Positions 21,301 through 33,636 of a DNA stretch of 64,000 bases are shown here, piece by piece. A model generated the notes under the pieces. That model saw only the letters and a program-made list of their open reading frames with translations. It was not told the DNA's origin and ran no database searches. The position numbers were made by a program, and so were the translations under genes. Origin of the DNA: Pseudomonas sp. EpS/L25 (GTDB taxonomy: Bacteria > Pseudomonadota > Gammaproteobacteria > Pseudomonadales > Pseudomonadaceae); the NCBI RefSeq assembly GCF_001512295.1, contig NZ_LNUP01000016.1, positions 1-64,000 on the forward strand. Reading direction: 5' to 3'. Numbering within the stretch: the first letter of the stretch is position 1; every line of letters begins with the position of its first letter.

Positions 21301-21596
21301 CCAAAGCCCAAGGCAAGACCAGTGGCAAGGCCAAGGGTAATGCCGGCAAAGGCAAGGCCAGCGACACGGCCAAGGCCCGTACTGCGCCCGCGCGGCAGGA
21401 TAAGGTGTCGGCTGCCGAAGGTGCCGCGGCGGTGGAGGCCAAGGTCAAGAAAGCCAAGGCCGCTGGCGCCAAGAAGAAGTCGGCAGGCAAGTCCAAGGAC
21501 GAAAGCCAGACCCAGGCCGCTGCCAAGAACAGGGTCAAGGCCAAGGCGAAGAAGCCCCATCGCAAGGGACAGTCGCGTTCTAAGGGTGATGCATGA
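18390..21596 (+). CDS. rnr: Ribonuclease R with extended, repeat-containing basic tail
   Basis: RNase R is a processive 3'-to-5' exoribonuclease that degrades structured RNA. The 1068-residue protein begins with a helix-turn-helix-like region (about 1-80) and cold-shock domains (from about 88, VRGRIAGHRDGFGFLIPDD). The RNB catalytic domain follows, with metal ligands in DGEDARDFDDA from Asp276. An S1 domain lies at about 658-745. The last ~320 residues form a disordered tail. Its first part holds four imperfect 36-37-residue repeats with EPRRSRNSRRRGAPAQEQ cores and its end is rich in KAK/KGKA motifs. E. coli RNase R has 813 residues, so this tail is unusually long. rlmB overlaps the stop by four bases, as usual for the rnr-rlmB pair. 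Confidence 0.95.
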   Translation: MADWQSLDPEAAREAEKYDNPIPSRELILAHLADRGAPATRPQLAEEFGLVTEDQLEALRRRMRAMERDGQVIYTRRGAYAPIDKLDLVRGRIAGHRDGFGFLIPDDGSDDLFLSPAQMRLVFDGDIALARVAGHDRRGRREGGLVEVVSRAHESLVGRFFQESGLAYVVPDNPKIGQQVLVPEGKHGGAAHGQFVQVRIDEWPTTFRQAQGEVVEILGDYMAPGMEIEVALRSYDIPNEWPKAVEKEAAKLKPEVEEKDKQKRIDLRQLPFVTIDGEDARDFDDAVYAEAKKSGGWRLYVAIADVSHYVKVGSALDAEAERRGNSVYFPERVIPMLPEALSNGLCSLNPQVDRLAMVCEMTIAASGRMTGYQFYEAVIHSHARLTYNKVSAVLEQPKSAEGKQLRKQLGALVPHLEQLYGLYKVLLAARHVRGAIDFETQETRIVFGADRKISEIRPTQRNDAHKLIEECMLCANVATAKFLEKHKVPALYRVHDAPPLEKQTNLRQFLGEMGLSLTKGKANPVPSDYQALLQQIRERPDFRLIQTVMLRSLSQAVYSPDNNGHFGLNYEAYTHFTSPIRRYPDLLIHRAIRSVIRSKLETKHVKRAGATSMAKARIYPYDELRLDQLGEHCSMTERRADEATRDVSNWLKCEFMKDRVGETYAGVITSVTGFGLFVELSEVFVEGLVHVTALPDDYYHFDSVHHRLAGERSGRSYRLGDPLEVVVARVDLDERKIDFVLPASAGAPRVREEREPRRKRDNRRRGAPAEEQSAAPAAEAPAAAVSPEPEREPRRSRNSRRRGAPAQEQGAAPTAEMPAEVVSAEPEREPRRSRNSRRRGAPAQEQGAAPTAEMPAEVVSVESEREPRRSRNSRRTAPAQEQSVASVGEAPAASVALESEPEPRRSRSDRRRAASAKQPQSTGATAEVSTAVAAATSPKQDEQVLGNTDVKRSRAVKQALLAEAKVEGGKPKAQGKTSGKAKGNAGKGKASDTAKARTAPARQDKVSAAEGAAAVEAKVKKAKAAGAKKKSAGKSKDESQTQAAAKNRVKAKAKKPHRKGQSRSKGDA
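20652..21150 (+). repeat. Four in-frame 108-111-bp tandem repeats in the rnr tail
   Basis: Unit starts (GAGCCG or GAACGCGAGCCG phase) fall at 20652, 20763, 20874 and 20985, exactly 111 bp apart. A fifth degenerate start at 21093 comes after a 108-bp unit. The units starting at 20763 and 20874 are nearly identical over their whole length, implying recent duplication. The outer ones have diverged. Each encodes an Arg/Ser-rich patch plus an Ala/Glu-rich spacer. Confidence 0.9.
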
Positions 21597-22342
21597 GCCA
21601 GCTGGAAACCGTTTACGGTATCCACGCGGTGGAAGCGCTGTTGCGCTTCCACCCGCGCCGGGTCAAGCAGCTCTGGATCGCCGAAGGGCGGCGCGAGCCG
21701 CGGGTCGAGGCGTTGCTGGAGCTGGCCGCTGGCCAGCGACTGGCGGTGGAGACCAAGCCGCGCGCCCTGCTCGATGAGATCGCCGAAGGGGTGCACCAGG
21801 GCGTCGTCGCCCAGGTCAGCCCCAGTCAGGTCTGGGGCGAGGCCATGCTCGAGGAGTTGCTCGACCGCGCCGAAGGGCCGCCGTTGCTGCTGGTGCTCGA
21901 TGGGGTGACCGATCCACATAACCTCGGCGCCTGCCTGCGCAGCGCCGATGCCGCCGGTGCGCTGGCGGTGATCGTGCCCAAGGACAAGTCCGCCACCCTC
22001 ACCGCGGTGGTGCGCAAGGTGGCCTGCGGCGCCGCCGAGGTGCTACCCCTGGTGGCCGTGACCAACCTGGCGCGGACCCTGGAGAAGCTGCAGAAGCGCG
22101 GCCTGTGGATCGTGGGTACCGCCGGCGAGGCGACCCAGGAGATCTACGATGTCGACATGAGTGGGCCGACGGTGGTGGTCATGGGCGCCGAGGGCAAGGG
22201 CATGCGCCGTCTGACCCGCGAGCATTGCGATCACCTGGCGCGGCTGCCCATGGCCGGCAGCGTCAGCAGTCTCAATGTGTCGGTGGCGACCGGCGTCTGC
22301 CTGTTCGAGGCGGTGCGTCAACGACGGCCATCCGCGCTCTGA
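21593..22342 (+). CDS. rlmB: 23S rRNA (guanosine-2251-2'-O)-methyltransferase
   Basis: RlmB is a SPOUT-class enzyme that methylates the ribose of G2251 in the P-loop of 23S rRNA. The 249-residue protein has an N-terminal substrate-binding domain (MSQLETVYGIHAVEALL) and the C-terminal trefoil-knot domain. The knot carries LDGVTDPHNLGACLRSADAAG, VVVMGAEGKGMRRLT and SVSSLNVSVATGVCLFE as the three TrmH-family motifs. It overlaps rnr by four bases, so the two are co-translated. Confidence 0.97.
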   Translation: MSQLETVYGIHAVEALLRFHPRRVKQLWIAEGRREPRVEALLELAAGQRLAVETKPRALLDEIAEGVHQGVVAQVSPSQVWGEAMLEELLDRAEGPPLLLVLDGVTDPHNLGACLRSADAAGALAVIVPKDKSATLTAVVRKVACGAAEVLPLVAVTNLARTLEKLQKRGLWIVGTAGEATQEIYDVDMSGPTVVVMGAEGKGMRRLTREHCDHLARLPMAGSVSSLNVSVATGVCLFEAVRQRRPSAL

Positions 22343-22475
22343 AAGTGAACATGCTGAAACGCTTGGGCGCTGTTCCGGTGCGTATCGCACTATACGAATC
22401 GCGCCACAGTGCGCAGAATACCGGGCTAGCCTCGTGCACTTTCGAGGCGAATCCTGCCAACAAGAGGATGCCCGT

Positions 22476-22850
22476 GTGAGTCAGGAGATCCAAGAGCCGG
22501 TAGGTTTGCGCGTGTTGCTCGTCGAGGACGACGCCACGCTGCGTATGCTGACCACGGAAGTCATCGAAGAGCTGGATCATCAGGTCACGGCGGTCGCCTC
22601 GGCCGAGGCCGCCCTCGAACTGCTGCCCCAGGGCAACCATGATGTGCTGTTCACCGACATCGGGCTGGGTGGCATGTCCGGGATCGAATTGACCCGTCGC
22701 GCCCTGGCGATGGATCCGGCGCTGCGCATCGTCGTCGCCTCCGGCTACGCCTTCGAGCGCGAGCCGGGCATGGAGGCCCGGGTCGGGGTGCTGATCAAGC
22801 CCTACGACCTGAACAAGATCCGCCAGGCCCTCGCCGACGTGCAACGCTGA
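22476..22850 (+). CDS. Stand-alone response-regulator receiver protein
   Basis: This 124-residue protein is a single CheY-like receiver with no output domain. The acidic pair is in LLVEDDATL, the phospho-acceptor Asp in FTDIGLGGMSG, the switch Ser in VVASGY and the conserved Lys in LIKPYD. The GTG start at 22476 is favoured because AAGAGGA lies 7 nt upstream and the reading frame upstream overlaps rlmB out of register. No kinase is adjacent, so the phosphodonor must be encoded elsewhere. It sits alone between rlmB and the rpsF operon. Phosphorelay or hybrid-kinase partnership is possible but cannot be judged here. Confidence 0.88.
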   Translation: MSQEIQEPVGLRVLLVEDDATLRMLTTEVIEELDHQVTAVASAEAALELLPQGNHDVLFTDIGLGGMSGIELTRRALAMDPALRIVVASGYAFEREPGMEARVGVLIKPYDLNKIRQALADVQR

Positions 22851-22892
22851 GTCCCGCGCGCCGGCCGATGGTCGCGCCGGTGATGGCTGCAG

Positions 22893-22921
22893 TTGCACCC
22901 TTTGGCGCCCTTCTCTAGAAT
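22893..22921 (+). promoter_or_regulatory. Predicted sigma-70 promoter of the rpsF-rpsR-rplI operon
   Basis: TTGCAC (-35, 22893-22898) and TAGAAT (-10, 22916-22921) are separated by 17 bp. Transcription would start near 22928, leaving a 5' leader of about 105 nt. That leader contains complementary GCCTG/CAGGC segments around CCGCGTTTCCGCGG. Such a leader is where S6:S18 autoregulation acts in other bacteria, but the binding structure was not verified. Confidence 0.6.
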
Positions 22922-23032
22922 GTCGCCCCTTGCCTGGAGTGCGTCCGTACTCCGCCGGGCAAGTCATCCGAACTATTCACTCCTTGCCTGACCGCGTTTC
23001 CGCGGCAGGCTGCAACCCGTAAGGAGCATTAA

Positions 23033-23443
23033 ATGCGTCATTACGAAGTCGTGTTCCTGGTTCATCCGGACCAGAGCGAACAGGTGGGCGGCATGGTCGA
23101 GCGCTACACCAAGGCTATCGAAGAAGACGGTGGCAAAGTCCATCGCCTGGAAGACTGGGGTCGTCGTCAGCTGGCTTACGCCATCGACAACGTGCACAAG
23201 GCTCACTATGTGCTCATGAACATCGAGTGCAGCGCCAAGGCCCTGGCCGAGCTGGAAGACAACTTCCGCTACAACGACGCCGTGATCCGTAACATGATCC
23301 TGCGCCGTGACGAGGCCGTCACCGGTCAGTCCGAGATGCTCAAGGCCGAAGAAAACCGCAACGAGCGTCGCGAGCGTCGCGAGCGTCCCGCCGAGTCCGA
23401 GTCCGCCGATGGCAGCTCCGACGACGCCGACAGCGCCGAGTAA
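23033..23443 (+). CDS. rpsF: 30S ribosomal protein S6
   Basis: S6 binds the central domain of 16S rRNA as a heterodimer with S18. The 136-residue protein has the ferredoxin-like S6 fold ([26 protein letters not shown]) and a long Arg/Glu/Ser/Asp tail that is the substrate for glutamate ligation by RimK in pseudomonads. AAGGAG lies 7-8 nt before the ATG. rpsR follows 26 bp downstream. Confidence 0.98.
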   Translation: MRHYEVVFLVHPDQSEQVGGMVERYTKAIEEDGGKVHRLEDWGRRQLAYAIDNVHKAHYVLMNIECSAKALAELEDNFRYNDAVIRNMILRRDEAVTGQSEMLKAEENRNERRERRERPAESESADGSSDDADSAE

Positions 23444-23469
23444 TCTGGATCTAGCGAGGAATCATTGTC

Positions 23470-23700
23470 ATGGCACGTTTCTTCCGTCGTCGTAAGTTCT
23501 GCCGTTTCACCGCCGAAGGCGTGAAAGAGATCGACTACAAGGATCTCAACACCCTGAAGGCCTACATCTCCGAAACCGGCAAGATCGTCCCGAGCCGTAT
23601 CACTGGCACCAAGGCCAAGTACCAGCGTCAGCTGGGCGCCGCCATCAAGCGTGCCCGTTACCTGGCCCTGCTGCCCTACACCGACAGCCACGGTCGTTGA
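23470..23700 (+). CDS. rpsR: 30S ribosomal protein S18
   Basis: This 76-residue S18 ([25 protein letters not shown]) is of standard length. It retains the single Cys of the zinc-independent gammaproteobacterial form and the [15 protein letters not shown] rRNA-binding segment. It lies in the rpsF operon, followed by a membrane-protein gene before rplI. Confidence 0.98.
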   Translation: MARFFRRRKFCRFTAEGVKEIDYKDLNTLKAYISETGKIVPSRITGTKAKYQRQLGAAIKRARYLALLPYTDSHGR

Positions 23701-23735
23701 TCGACGCCTGAGCACGGATAACGGATAAACACGGC

Positions 23736-24626
23736 ATGCGGCCTCTGGCTGAGTTCATCATGCGCGGGCGTACCCAGGCCACCCTGGTGGTGGTGTTGGG
23801 GGCGGTCGTGCCGCTGCTGTACTGGATGACCGCTGCCGGTGGCAGCCTGGTGCTGTTGCGCCGGGGACCTGCCGCGGCGGCCGGGGTGCTGATCTGGGCC
23901 CTGCTGCCGGCGCTGTTCTGGTTGTACTGGGGCGACGCCAGCATCCTGCTGGTGGTGCTGGGTTCGACGCTGCTGGCGGCCATCTTGCGCCAGAGTCTGT
24001 CCTGGACGCGGGTGCTGTTGGCCAGCGTTCCCCTGGGGTTGGTCTTCGCCCTGGTGCTGGGACAGGTCTACGCCGAGGGTATCAACGAGCTGGCGGATAC
24101 CATCCGCCAGATGTTGCCCCAGGTGCTGGGCCCGAGCGCGGCGCAGTTGCCGCCGGAAAAGCAGGCGCAGTTGCAGCAGTTGCTGCTGCCCGTGCTGACC
24201 GGCCTGATGGCGGCGTTCTTCCAGATCACCTGCCTGCTGTGCCTGATGCTCGGGCGCTACTGGCAGGCGGCGCTGTACAACCCCCAGGGGTTTGGCCGCG
24301 AGTTCCGGGCCCTGCGCCTGCGTCCGGCCATCGCCCTCGGCCTGCTGGCCCTGCTGGTGCTGGCGCCGAACCTGGGCAGTGGGCTCGGCCTGCTGACCCC
24401 GCTGTGCAGTGTGCCGCTGGCGTTCGCCGGTATCGCCCTGCTGCACGGACTGGTGGCGGCCAAGCGCCTGGCGGGATTCTGGTTGGTGGGGCTGTACGTG
24501 ACGCTGCTGCTGTTCGGGCAGTTGATCTATCCGTTGTTGGTGATTCTGGCTGTGATCGATAGCGTGTTCGATTTCCGTGGACGGTCTGCGCAAGAGCCGC
24601 AGGGTCCTACGGACGGTGAAGGTTAA
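23736..24626 (+). CDS. Multi-pass membrane protein, YybS-like (DUF2232)
   Basis: This 296-residue hydrophobic protein has about eight transmembrane segments (e.g. [17 protein letters not shown] near residue 15 and [16 protein letters not shown] near 50). A short soluble loop near 110-140 is rich in Gln/Pro/Leu. Its place between rpsR and rplI matches a conserved hypothetical gene at this site in other Pseudomonas. The best guess at family is the YybS/DUF2232 group, whose biochemical role is unknown. It is probably co-transcribed with the ribosomal genes. Confidence 0.75.
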   Translation: MRPLAEFIMRGRTQATLVVVLGAVVPLLYWMTAAGGSLVLLRRGPAAAAGVLIWALLPALFWLYWGDASILLVVLGSTLLAAILRQSLSWTRVLLASVPLGLVFALVLGQVYAEGINELADTIRQMLPQVLGPSAAQLPPEKQAQLQQLLLPVLTGLMAAFFQITCLLCLMLGRYWQAALYNPQGFGREFRALRLRPAIALGLLALLVLAPNLGSGLGLLTPLCSVPLAFAGIALLHGLVAAKRLAGFWLVGLYVTLLLFGQLIYPLLVILAVIDSVFDFRGRSAQEPQGPTDGEG

Positions 24627-24646
24627 AAGTTAAGAGGAAAGACTCA

Positions 24647-25093
24647 ATGGATGTCATCCTGCTGGAAAAGATCGCCAACCTGGGCAACCTGGGCGACAAA
24701 GTGAACGTCAAGGGCGGCTACGCCCGTAACTTCCTGCTGCCGCAGGGCAAGGCCACCGCAGCCACCGCTGCCAACGTCGAGGCTTTCGAAGCTCGTCGCG
24801 CCGAGCTCGAGAAGCAGGCTGCCGAGAAGAAGGCCCAGGCCGACGCCCGTGCCGCCAAGCTGGCTGAACTGACCGTGACCATCGCCGCCAACTCCGGTGA
24901 CGAAGGCAAGCTGTTCGGTTCCATCGGCACCCGCGACATCGCCGAAGCCGTCAGCGCCGCTGGCGTCGAGCTGGACAAGAGCGAAGTTCGCCTGCCCAAC
25001 GGCGCGCTGCGTAACACCGGCGAATACGACGTCGAAGTGCACCTGCACACCGACGTCGAAGCTACCGTCAAGGTGGTCGTCGTCGCTGAGTAA
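24647..25093 (+). CDS. rplI: 50S ribosomal protein L9
   Basis: This is 148-residue L9. The N-terminal rRNA-binding domain is [32 protein letters not shown], a long central connecting helix ([28 protein letters not shown]) follows, then the C-terminal globular domain. AAGAGGAAAG precedes the ATG. A strong hairpin terminator lies 56 bp after the stop. Confidence 0.98.
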   Translation: MDVILLEKIANLGNLGDKVNVKGGYARNFLLPQGKATAATAANVEAFEARRAELEKQAAEKKAQADARAAKLAELTVTIAANSGDEGKLFGSIGTRDIAEAVSAAGVELDKSEVRLPNGALRNTGEYDVEVHLHTDVEATVKVVVVAE

Positions 25094-25148
25094 GCGCGCC
25101 GTCGCCTGACTGGCGGACTTGCGCCCCGGCGCCGGTCTGCCGACAATC

Positions 25149-25190
25149 GGGCACGTCATTGCCAAGGCAGTGACGTGCCCTTTGTCTTTT
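25149..25190 (+). terminator. Intrinsic terminator after rplI
   Basis: GGGCACGTCA (25149-25158) pairs perfectly with TGACGTGCCC (25171-25180). An inner TTGCC/GGCA extends the stem and TTTGTCTTTT follows. It separates the ribosomal operon from dnaB. Confidence 0.85.
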
Positions 25191-25244
25191 CTGCCGTTTC
25201 GAAAAATCACTTCGCCGCCCGCAACGGGGGCCCAAGACCTGCGC

Positions 25245-27652
<2,408 letters not shown>

Positions 27653-27910
27653 TGAGCACCTGCTGTGGGAAGGTCGCGACACGCTGAGCGACTCCCGCAG
27701 TAGACGCGATCCGACCCGGTAGAGCCTGCTCCAGGCGTCGGCCGTGACTCCCTGGGGGATGGGCCTGTGGCTGCCCTGCCTGCCTCCCCGGCGTCGTTGC
27801 CGGCCACCTGTGGTCCTGCCGGAACCCGGCCGGGCAGGCGCCCGATCGGTTGGCAGCCCCTGCCGGTGCCCACCCGCAGGTCCCTTCATTCGCCGCCAGG
27901 GAGCGGAATC

Positions 27911-29392
27911 TTGAATCGGCCGTTGACCCCGCTACAGACTCGCCTGTTCTTCCTGATCGCCCTGCTGCTGTTCGTCCTGCCCTTCATCCTCGCCGACTTT
28001 CCCTATGTGGACGACAACTGGCGCATCCAGTTGCGCAACGGCCCGGAATGGCGCGAGCAGGGACGGGTGCTCACCGAGGTCTTCTATCGCCTGCTGACCT
28101 TCAGCGGCAGCACCCTCAATCTCTTTCCGCTACCGCTGCTGATCGCTTGCTGCGCCGCGGCCTGGGCCCTTGGCGATCTGGCCCGGCACTGCTTCGGCGC
28201 ACCGCGCGCCACCCAATGCCTGGCGCTGCTGCCGCTGTGGTTCTCGCCCTTCTGGCTGGGCAACCTGACCTACCAGTACGACGGCCCGACCATGGCCCTG
28301 AGCCTGGTGGCGGTGATCTATGCAGTCATCCATCGCAGCCGCCATACCGTCCTGGCGTTGCTGGTACCCGCGCTGCTGGTGGCGGCGGCCATCGCCTTCT
28401 ACCAGGTGGCGCTCAACGTCTTCGTCGCGCTCTGCTGCCTGGAGCTGGTTCGCGCCGTGCAACGCCGCGAGGCACCGGAGCAGGCATTGCGACGGGTGCT
28501 GCGCCAGGGTGTACAGCTGCTGCTGGGCTGCGTGCTCTATTACCTGACGGCCTATCAGCTAGTCACCACCACCCGGCATGCCGGTCTGGGCGGTGATGTC
28601 CTGACGATCCTCTGGCAGCGGCTGGGCGAGGTGTTCCATAGCGTTGCGCTGCTGATCACTCCGGGCAATCTCTGGCTATGGGTGCTGTTCGGTGCTCTGG
28701 CGGTGGTCGGCTACGGGCTCGGCGCCTTGGCCTATGGCCGCGCCTACCGGCGGCGGGCGCTGCTGCCGTTGGTGGTGTACGGGGCCACCCTGCCGGTGCT
28801 GGCCTTCTGCGTGGCGGGCATCACCCTGCTGTTCAGCGACTTCATCCTCGAGGCCCGCACCCTGATGGGGCTGGCGGTGGTCCTGACCCTGGCGCTGCTG
28901 CTGGCCCACGACCTGCTGGAGCGGCTGCAGCCGCGCCTGACCTGGCTGCTGGTGCTGCCGTTGCTGTGGATGCTGTCGCTGGCCTATGCCTACGGGCAGA
29001 TCCTGTCGGCGCAGAAGGCCTTCGAGCGCGGCCTGGCGCAGGAGCTGCACCACGATCTCGCCAGCCGGCCCGAGCTGCGCCAGTTCAAGCGCATCCTCTG
29101 GACCGGTGGTCCGCTGGAGGCGACCTGGTTGCCGCTGGCGCACAAGACCCTGGAGCAGTTGCCGGTGATGCCCTTCATCCTGGCGCTGTCGCCGGGGAAC
29201 TTCATGATCGCCGAGCGTCTGCTGGACCTGGGGGTGATCGACGATTCCGACAGCGACACCTGCACCCAGCGCGTGGCCGTCCCCGGCGCCGGGGTGCGCC
29301 TGGTGGACAACCTCTTCTACGACATCTGGGCGGTGGGCGAGGATGGCTGCATCATCATGAAGCCGCATCAGCCGTGGATACCCTTCGAGTAG
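27911..29392 (+). CDS. GtrII-like glucosyltransferase-domain membrane protein
   Basis: This 493-residue protein has about ten transmembrane segments. The N-terminal FADFPYVDDN-type acidic loop (ADFPYVDDNWRIQ, residues about 30-42) and the WFSPFWLGNLTYQYDGP segment are typical of the GtrII/DUF2029-like glucosyltransferases that decorate O-antigen or other surface glycans from lipid-linked sugars. The C-terminal soluble part is periplasmic. TTG 27911 is taken as start because GGGAGCGG lies 5-8 nt upstream and a clean signal-anchor follows. The in-frame upstream sequence is low-complexity. No gtrA/gtrB partners are next to it, so the substrate is open. Confidence 0.72.
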   Translation: MNRPLTPLQTRLFFLIALLLFVLPFILADFPYVDDNWRIQLRNGPEWREQGRVLTEVFYRLLTFSGSTLNLFPLPLLIACCAAAWALGDLARHCFGAPRATQCLALLPLWFSPFWLGNLTYQYDGPTMALSLVAVIYAVIHRSRHTVLALLVPALLVAAAIAFYQVALNVFVALCCLELVRAVQRREAPEQALRRVLRQGVQLLLGCVLYYLTAYQLVTTTRHAGLGGDVLTILWQRLGEVFHSVALLITPGNLWLWVLFGALAVVGYGLGALAYGRAYRRRALLPLVVYGATLPVLAFCVAGITLLFSDFILEARTLMGLAVVLTLALLLAHDLLERLQPRLTWLLVLPLLWMLSLAYAYGQILSAQKAFERGLAQELHHDLASRPELRQFKRILWTGGPLEATWLPLAHKTLEQLPVMPFILALSPGNFMIAERLLDLGVIDDSDSDTCTQRVAVPGAGVRLVDNLFYDIWAVGEDGCIIMKPHQPWIPFE

Positions 29393-29398
29393 GGGCGA

Positions 29399-29484
29399 GT
29401 AGGTGGGCTGAGCGTAGCGAAGCCCAACAATGCCTGGCTACGCCCGTTGGGCTTCGACGAGAGAGCGGTCTCAGCCTAACCTAC
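29399..29484. repeat. GTTGGGCT-type palindromic repeat
   Basis: GTAGGTGGGCTGAGCG at one end and CTCAGCCTAACCTAC at the other form an imperfect inverted repeat. Internal AAGCCCAAC/GTTGGGCTTCG complete a double hairpin. The same unit occurs at 50925-51015, 51060-51092 and 52288-52345. Such repeats are common intergenic elements in Pseudomonas and relatives. Confidence 0.7.
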
Positions 29485-29490
29485 GGGCTA

Positions 29491-29554
29491 TCGCGGCCAT
29501 GGGCCGCTCCTACAGGAACGGAGCCCATCTGTAGGAGCGGCCCATGGCCGCGAT
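29491..29554. repeat. REP pair (REPIN) downstream of the GtrII-like gene
   Basis: GGCCATGGGCCGCTCCTAC on the plus strand (unit 29491-29515) is followed by its complement (29531-29554) after 15 bp. This gives a symmetric pair of the REP sequence associated with the RAYT at 33637. It lies between convergent genes and may protect both 3' ends. Confidence 0.85.
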
Positions 29555-29594
29555 CAAAGGCTTCAACACCAACCTACGAGGGAGCAGGGGACGA

Positions 29595-30971
29595 TCAGCC
29601 CCGGCGTAGCCTGTAGCAGCCGAACAGGAAGGCCAGCCAGACCGGGATGGCGTAGACCGAGACGGCGATGCCGGGGATGCGCAGCATCAGCACCAGGATC
29701 ATGCCGACGAAGGCCAGGCACAGCCAGTTGGCGACAGGCGACCAGAACGCCGGGAAGTGCGAGGTGCGCCCGGCCTGGCGCAGGGCGGCGCGGAATTTCA
29801 GGTGGGTCAGGCTGATCAGCGCCCAGGCGATCACCAGCGAGGCCACCACCAGCGACATCAGCAGCTCCAGGGCATTCTGCGGCAGCAGGTAGTTGACCAG
29901 CACGCAGAGCAGGGTCACCGCCGAGGACACGGCGATGCCCAGCAGCGGTACGCCACGCCGATTGGTGCGCAGCAGGGCACGCGGGGCATCGCCCTGTTCG
30001 GCCAGGCCGTAGAGCATGCGGCTGGTGCAGTAGACACCGCTGTTGTAGACCGACAGCGCTGCGGTCAAGACCACGAAGTTGAGCAGGTGCGCGGCCGTGT
30101 CGCTGCCGAGCAGAGCGAAGGTCTGCACGAAGGGGCTGCCGGCGTAGTCGTCACCGCCGGCACCGATGCTGCGCACCAGTTCGTCCCAGGGGTGCAGCGA
30201 CAGCAGGATGGTCAGGGCGCCGACGTAGAAGATCAGGATGCGCCAGACCACCTGGTTGATGGCCTTGGGAATGACGGTGCGCGGCTGGTCGGCCTCGGCG
30301 GCGGTGATGCCCACCAGCTCCAGGCCGCCAAAGGAGAACATGATGATCGCCAGTACCGCGAACAGGCCGCTCCAGCCATTGGGCAGGAAGCCGCCGTGGC
30401 TCCAGAGGTTGCTCACCGAGGCCTCGGGGCCGCCGCTGCCACTGACCAGCAGCCAGAGGCCGAAAGCCATCATGCCGAGGATGGCCACCACCTTGATCAG
30501 CGCGAACCAGAACTCGGTCTCGCCAAAGGCCTTCACGTTGAACAGGTTGATGGCGTTGACCAGCACGAAGAACACCAGGGCGCTGGCCCAGGTCGGCACC
30601 TCGGGCCACCAGTACTGCACGTACTTGCCCACCGCGGTGAGTTCCGACATGCCCACCAGCACATAGAGCACCCAGTAGTTCCAGCCGGAGAGAAAGCCCG
30701 GGAAGCGGCCCCAGTAGCGACTGGCGAAGTGGCTGAAGGAGCCGGCGACGGGCTCCTCGACGATCATCTCGCCGAGCTGGCGCATGATCAGGAAGGCGAT
30801 GAAGCCGGCGATGGCGTAGCCGAGGATCATCGCCGGTCCGGCCGACTTGAGTACCCCGGCCGAGCCGAGGAACAGACCGGTGCCGATGGCCCCGCCGAGG
30901 GCGATCAACTGGATATGACGATTCTTCAGGCCGCGCTGCAGCTGGCCGGCGGCGGGTTGGGGCTGGGACAT
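29595..30971 (-). CDS. aroP: Aromatic amino acid permease, AroP type
   Basis: This APC-superfamily proton symporter has 12 predicted membrane segments and 458 residues, almost the length of E. coli AroP (457). It shares AroP's characteristic stretches GLKNRHIQLIALGGAIGTG, EEPVAGSFSHFA, FSFGGLELVGITAAEAD and TAALSVYNSGVYC. It should import Phe, Tyr and Trp; close relatives (PheP, ProY) make the exact substrate uncertain. The start at 30971 aligns with AroP. A longer in-frame leader of 47 residues is disordered and unlikely. No classical ribosome site is visible before it. It is transcribed alone, its 3' end facing the REPIN. Confidence 0.85.
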   Translation of the reverse strand: MSQPQPAAGQLQRGLKNRHIQLIALGGAIGTGLFLGSAGVLKSAGPAMILGYAIAGFIAFLIMRQLGEMIVEEPVAGSFSHFASRYWGRFPGFLSGWNYWVLYVLVGMSELTAVGKYVQYWWPEVPTWASALVFFVLVNAINLFNVKAFGETEFWFALIKVVAILGMMAFGLWLLVSGSGGPEASVSNLWSHGGFLPNGWSGLFAVLAIIMFSFGGLELVGITAAEADQPRTVIPKAINQVVWRILIFYVGALTILLSLHPWDELVRSIGAGGDDYAGSPFVQTFALLGSDTAAHLLNFVVLTAALSVYNSGVYCTSRMLYGLAEQGDAPRALLRTNRRGVPLLGIAVSSAVTLLCVLVNYLLPQNALELLMSLVVASLVIAWALISLTHLKFRAALRQAGRTSHFPAFWSPVANWLCLAFVGMILVLMLRIPGIAVSVYAIPVWLAFLFGCYRLRRG

Positions 30972-31099
30972 GGAGGGGGGTGTCTCGTTGGTGAGGGGAG
31001 CAGGGGCTATGGTAGCACTCCCGTCATCGAGGGCTTGGTCTTGGGGAGCATAGGTGGACAAGGCTGCGCCGTTGTCCACCCTACGGCTTGGCGTTTGGA

Positions 31100-31139
31100 G
31101 GGGCGTCCTCATCCCGGCCCGTTCCCTGAGGGAGAGGGG
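31100..31139. repeat. CTC-rich intergenic hairpin repeat (single unit)
   Basis: The sequence TCATCCCGGCCC followed by TTCCCTGAGGGAGAGGG is one unit of a family whose other members lie at 40197, 40311, 53834, 54011 and 54094. All have CTCTCCC-like and GGGAGAG arms and are common intergenic repeats in proteobacteria. Function is unknown. Confidence 0.55.
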
Positions 31140-31239
31140 GAATAGCGGCCAAAGGCAATCGATGTCCGGGGGCTGAACTGGTCATTTTTTGTGCTATTCT
31201 GCGCGCCCTCCTGAATACACCCCTTTCCCGGAAGCTGCC

Positions 31240-33507
<2,268 letters not shown>

Positions 33508-33522
33508 GGTGTGGGATTTTGA

Positions 33523-33585
33523 TCGCGGCCATGGGCCGCTCCTACAGAGTCCGGTGTTTCCGTAGGAGCGGCCCATGGCCGCGAT
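33523..33585. repeat. REPIN upstream of the RAYT gene
   Basis: One REP unit at 33523-33547 and its complement at 33562-33585 are separated by about 14 bp. Together with the cluster at 34111 it brackets the RAYT gene, the classic arrangement of a REP-transposase locus. Confidence 0.88.
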
Positions 33586-33636
33586 AAAACCGCTAGAAAT
33601 GCTTAGACTGTCGTTTTCATCTCTCAAGGACGAGCG

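Noticed and set aside
18354-21560. Open minus-strand frame of over 1000 codons opposite rnr
   Set aside because: It is a codon-phase shadow in GC-rich DNA: no ribosome site, no family motif, and the plus strand encodes a clear RNase R.
22922-23032. S6:S18 autoregulatory leader structure
   Set aside because: A hairpin-forming leader exists, but the bulge and loop bases needed for S6:S18 binding could not be matched by eye, so it is not listed as a separate riboregulator.
27767-27910. 48-residue in-frame extension of the GtrII-like protein
   Set aside because: Pro/Ala/Arg-rich without hydrophobic signal; the TTG at 27911 has a proper ribosome site and a clean membrane-anchor start.
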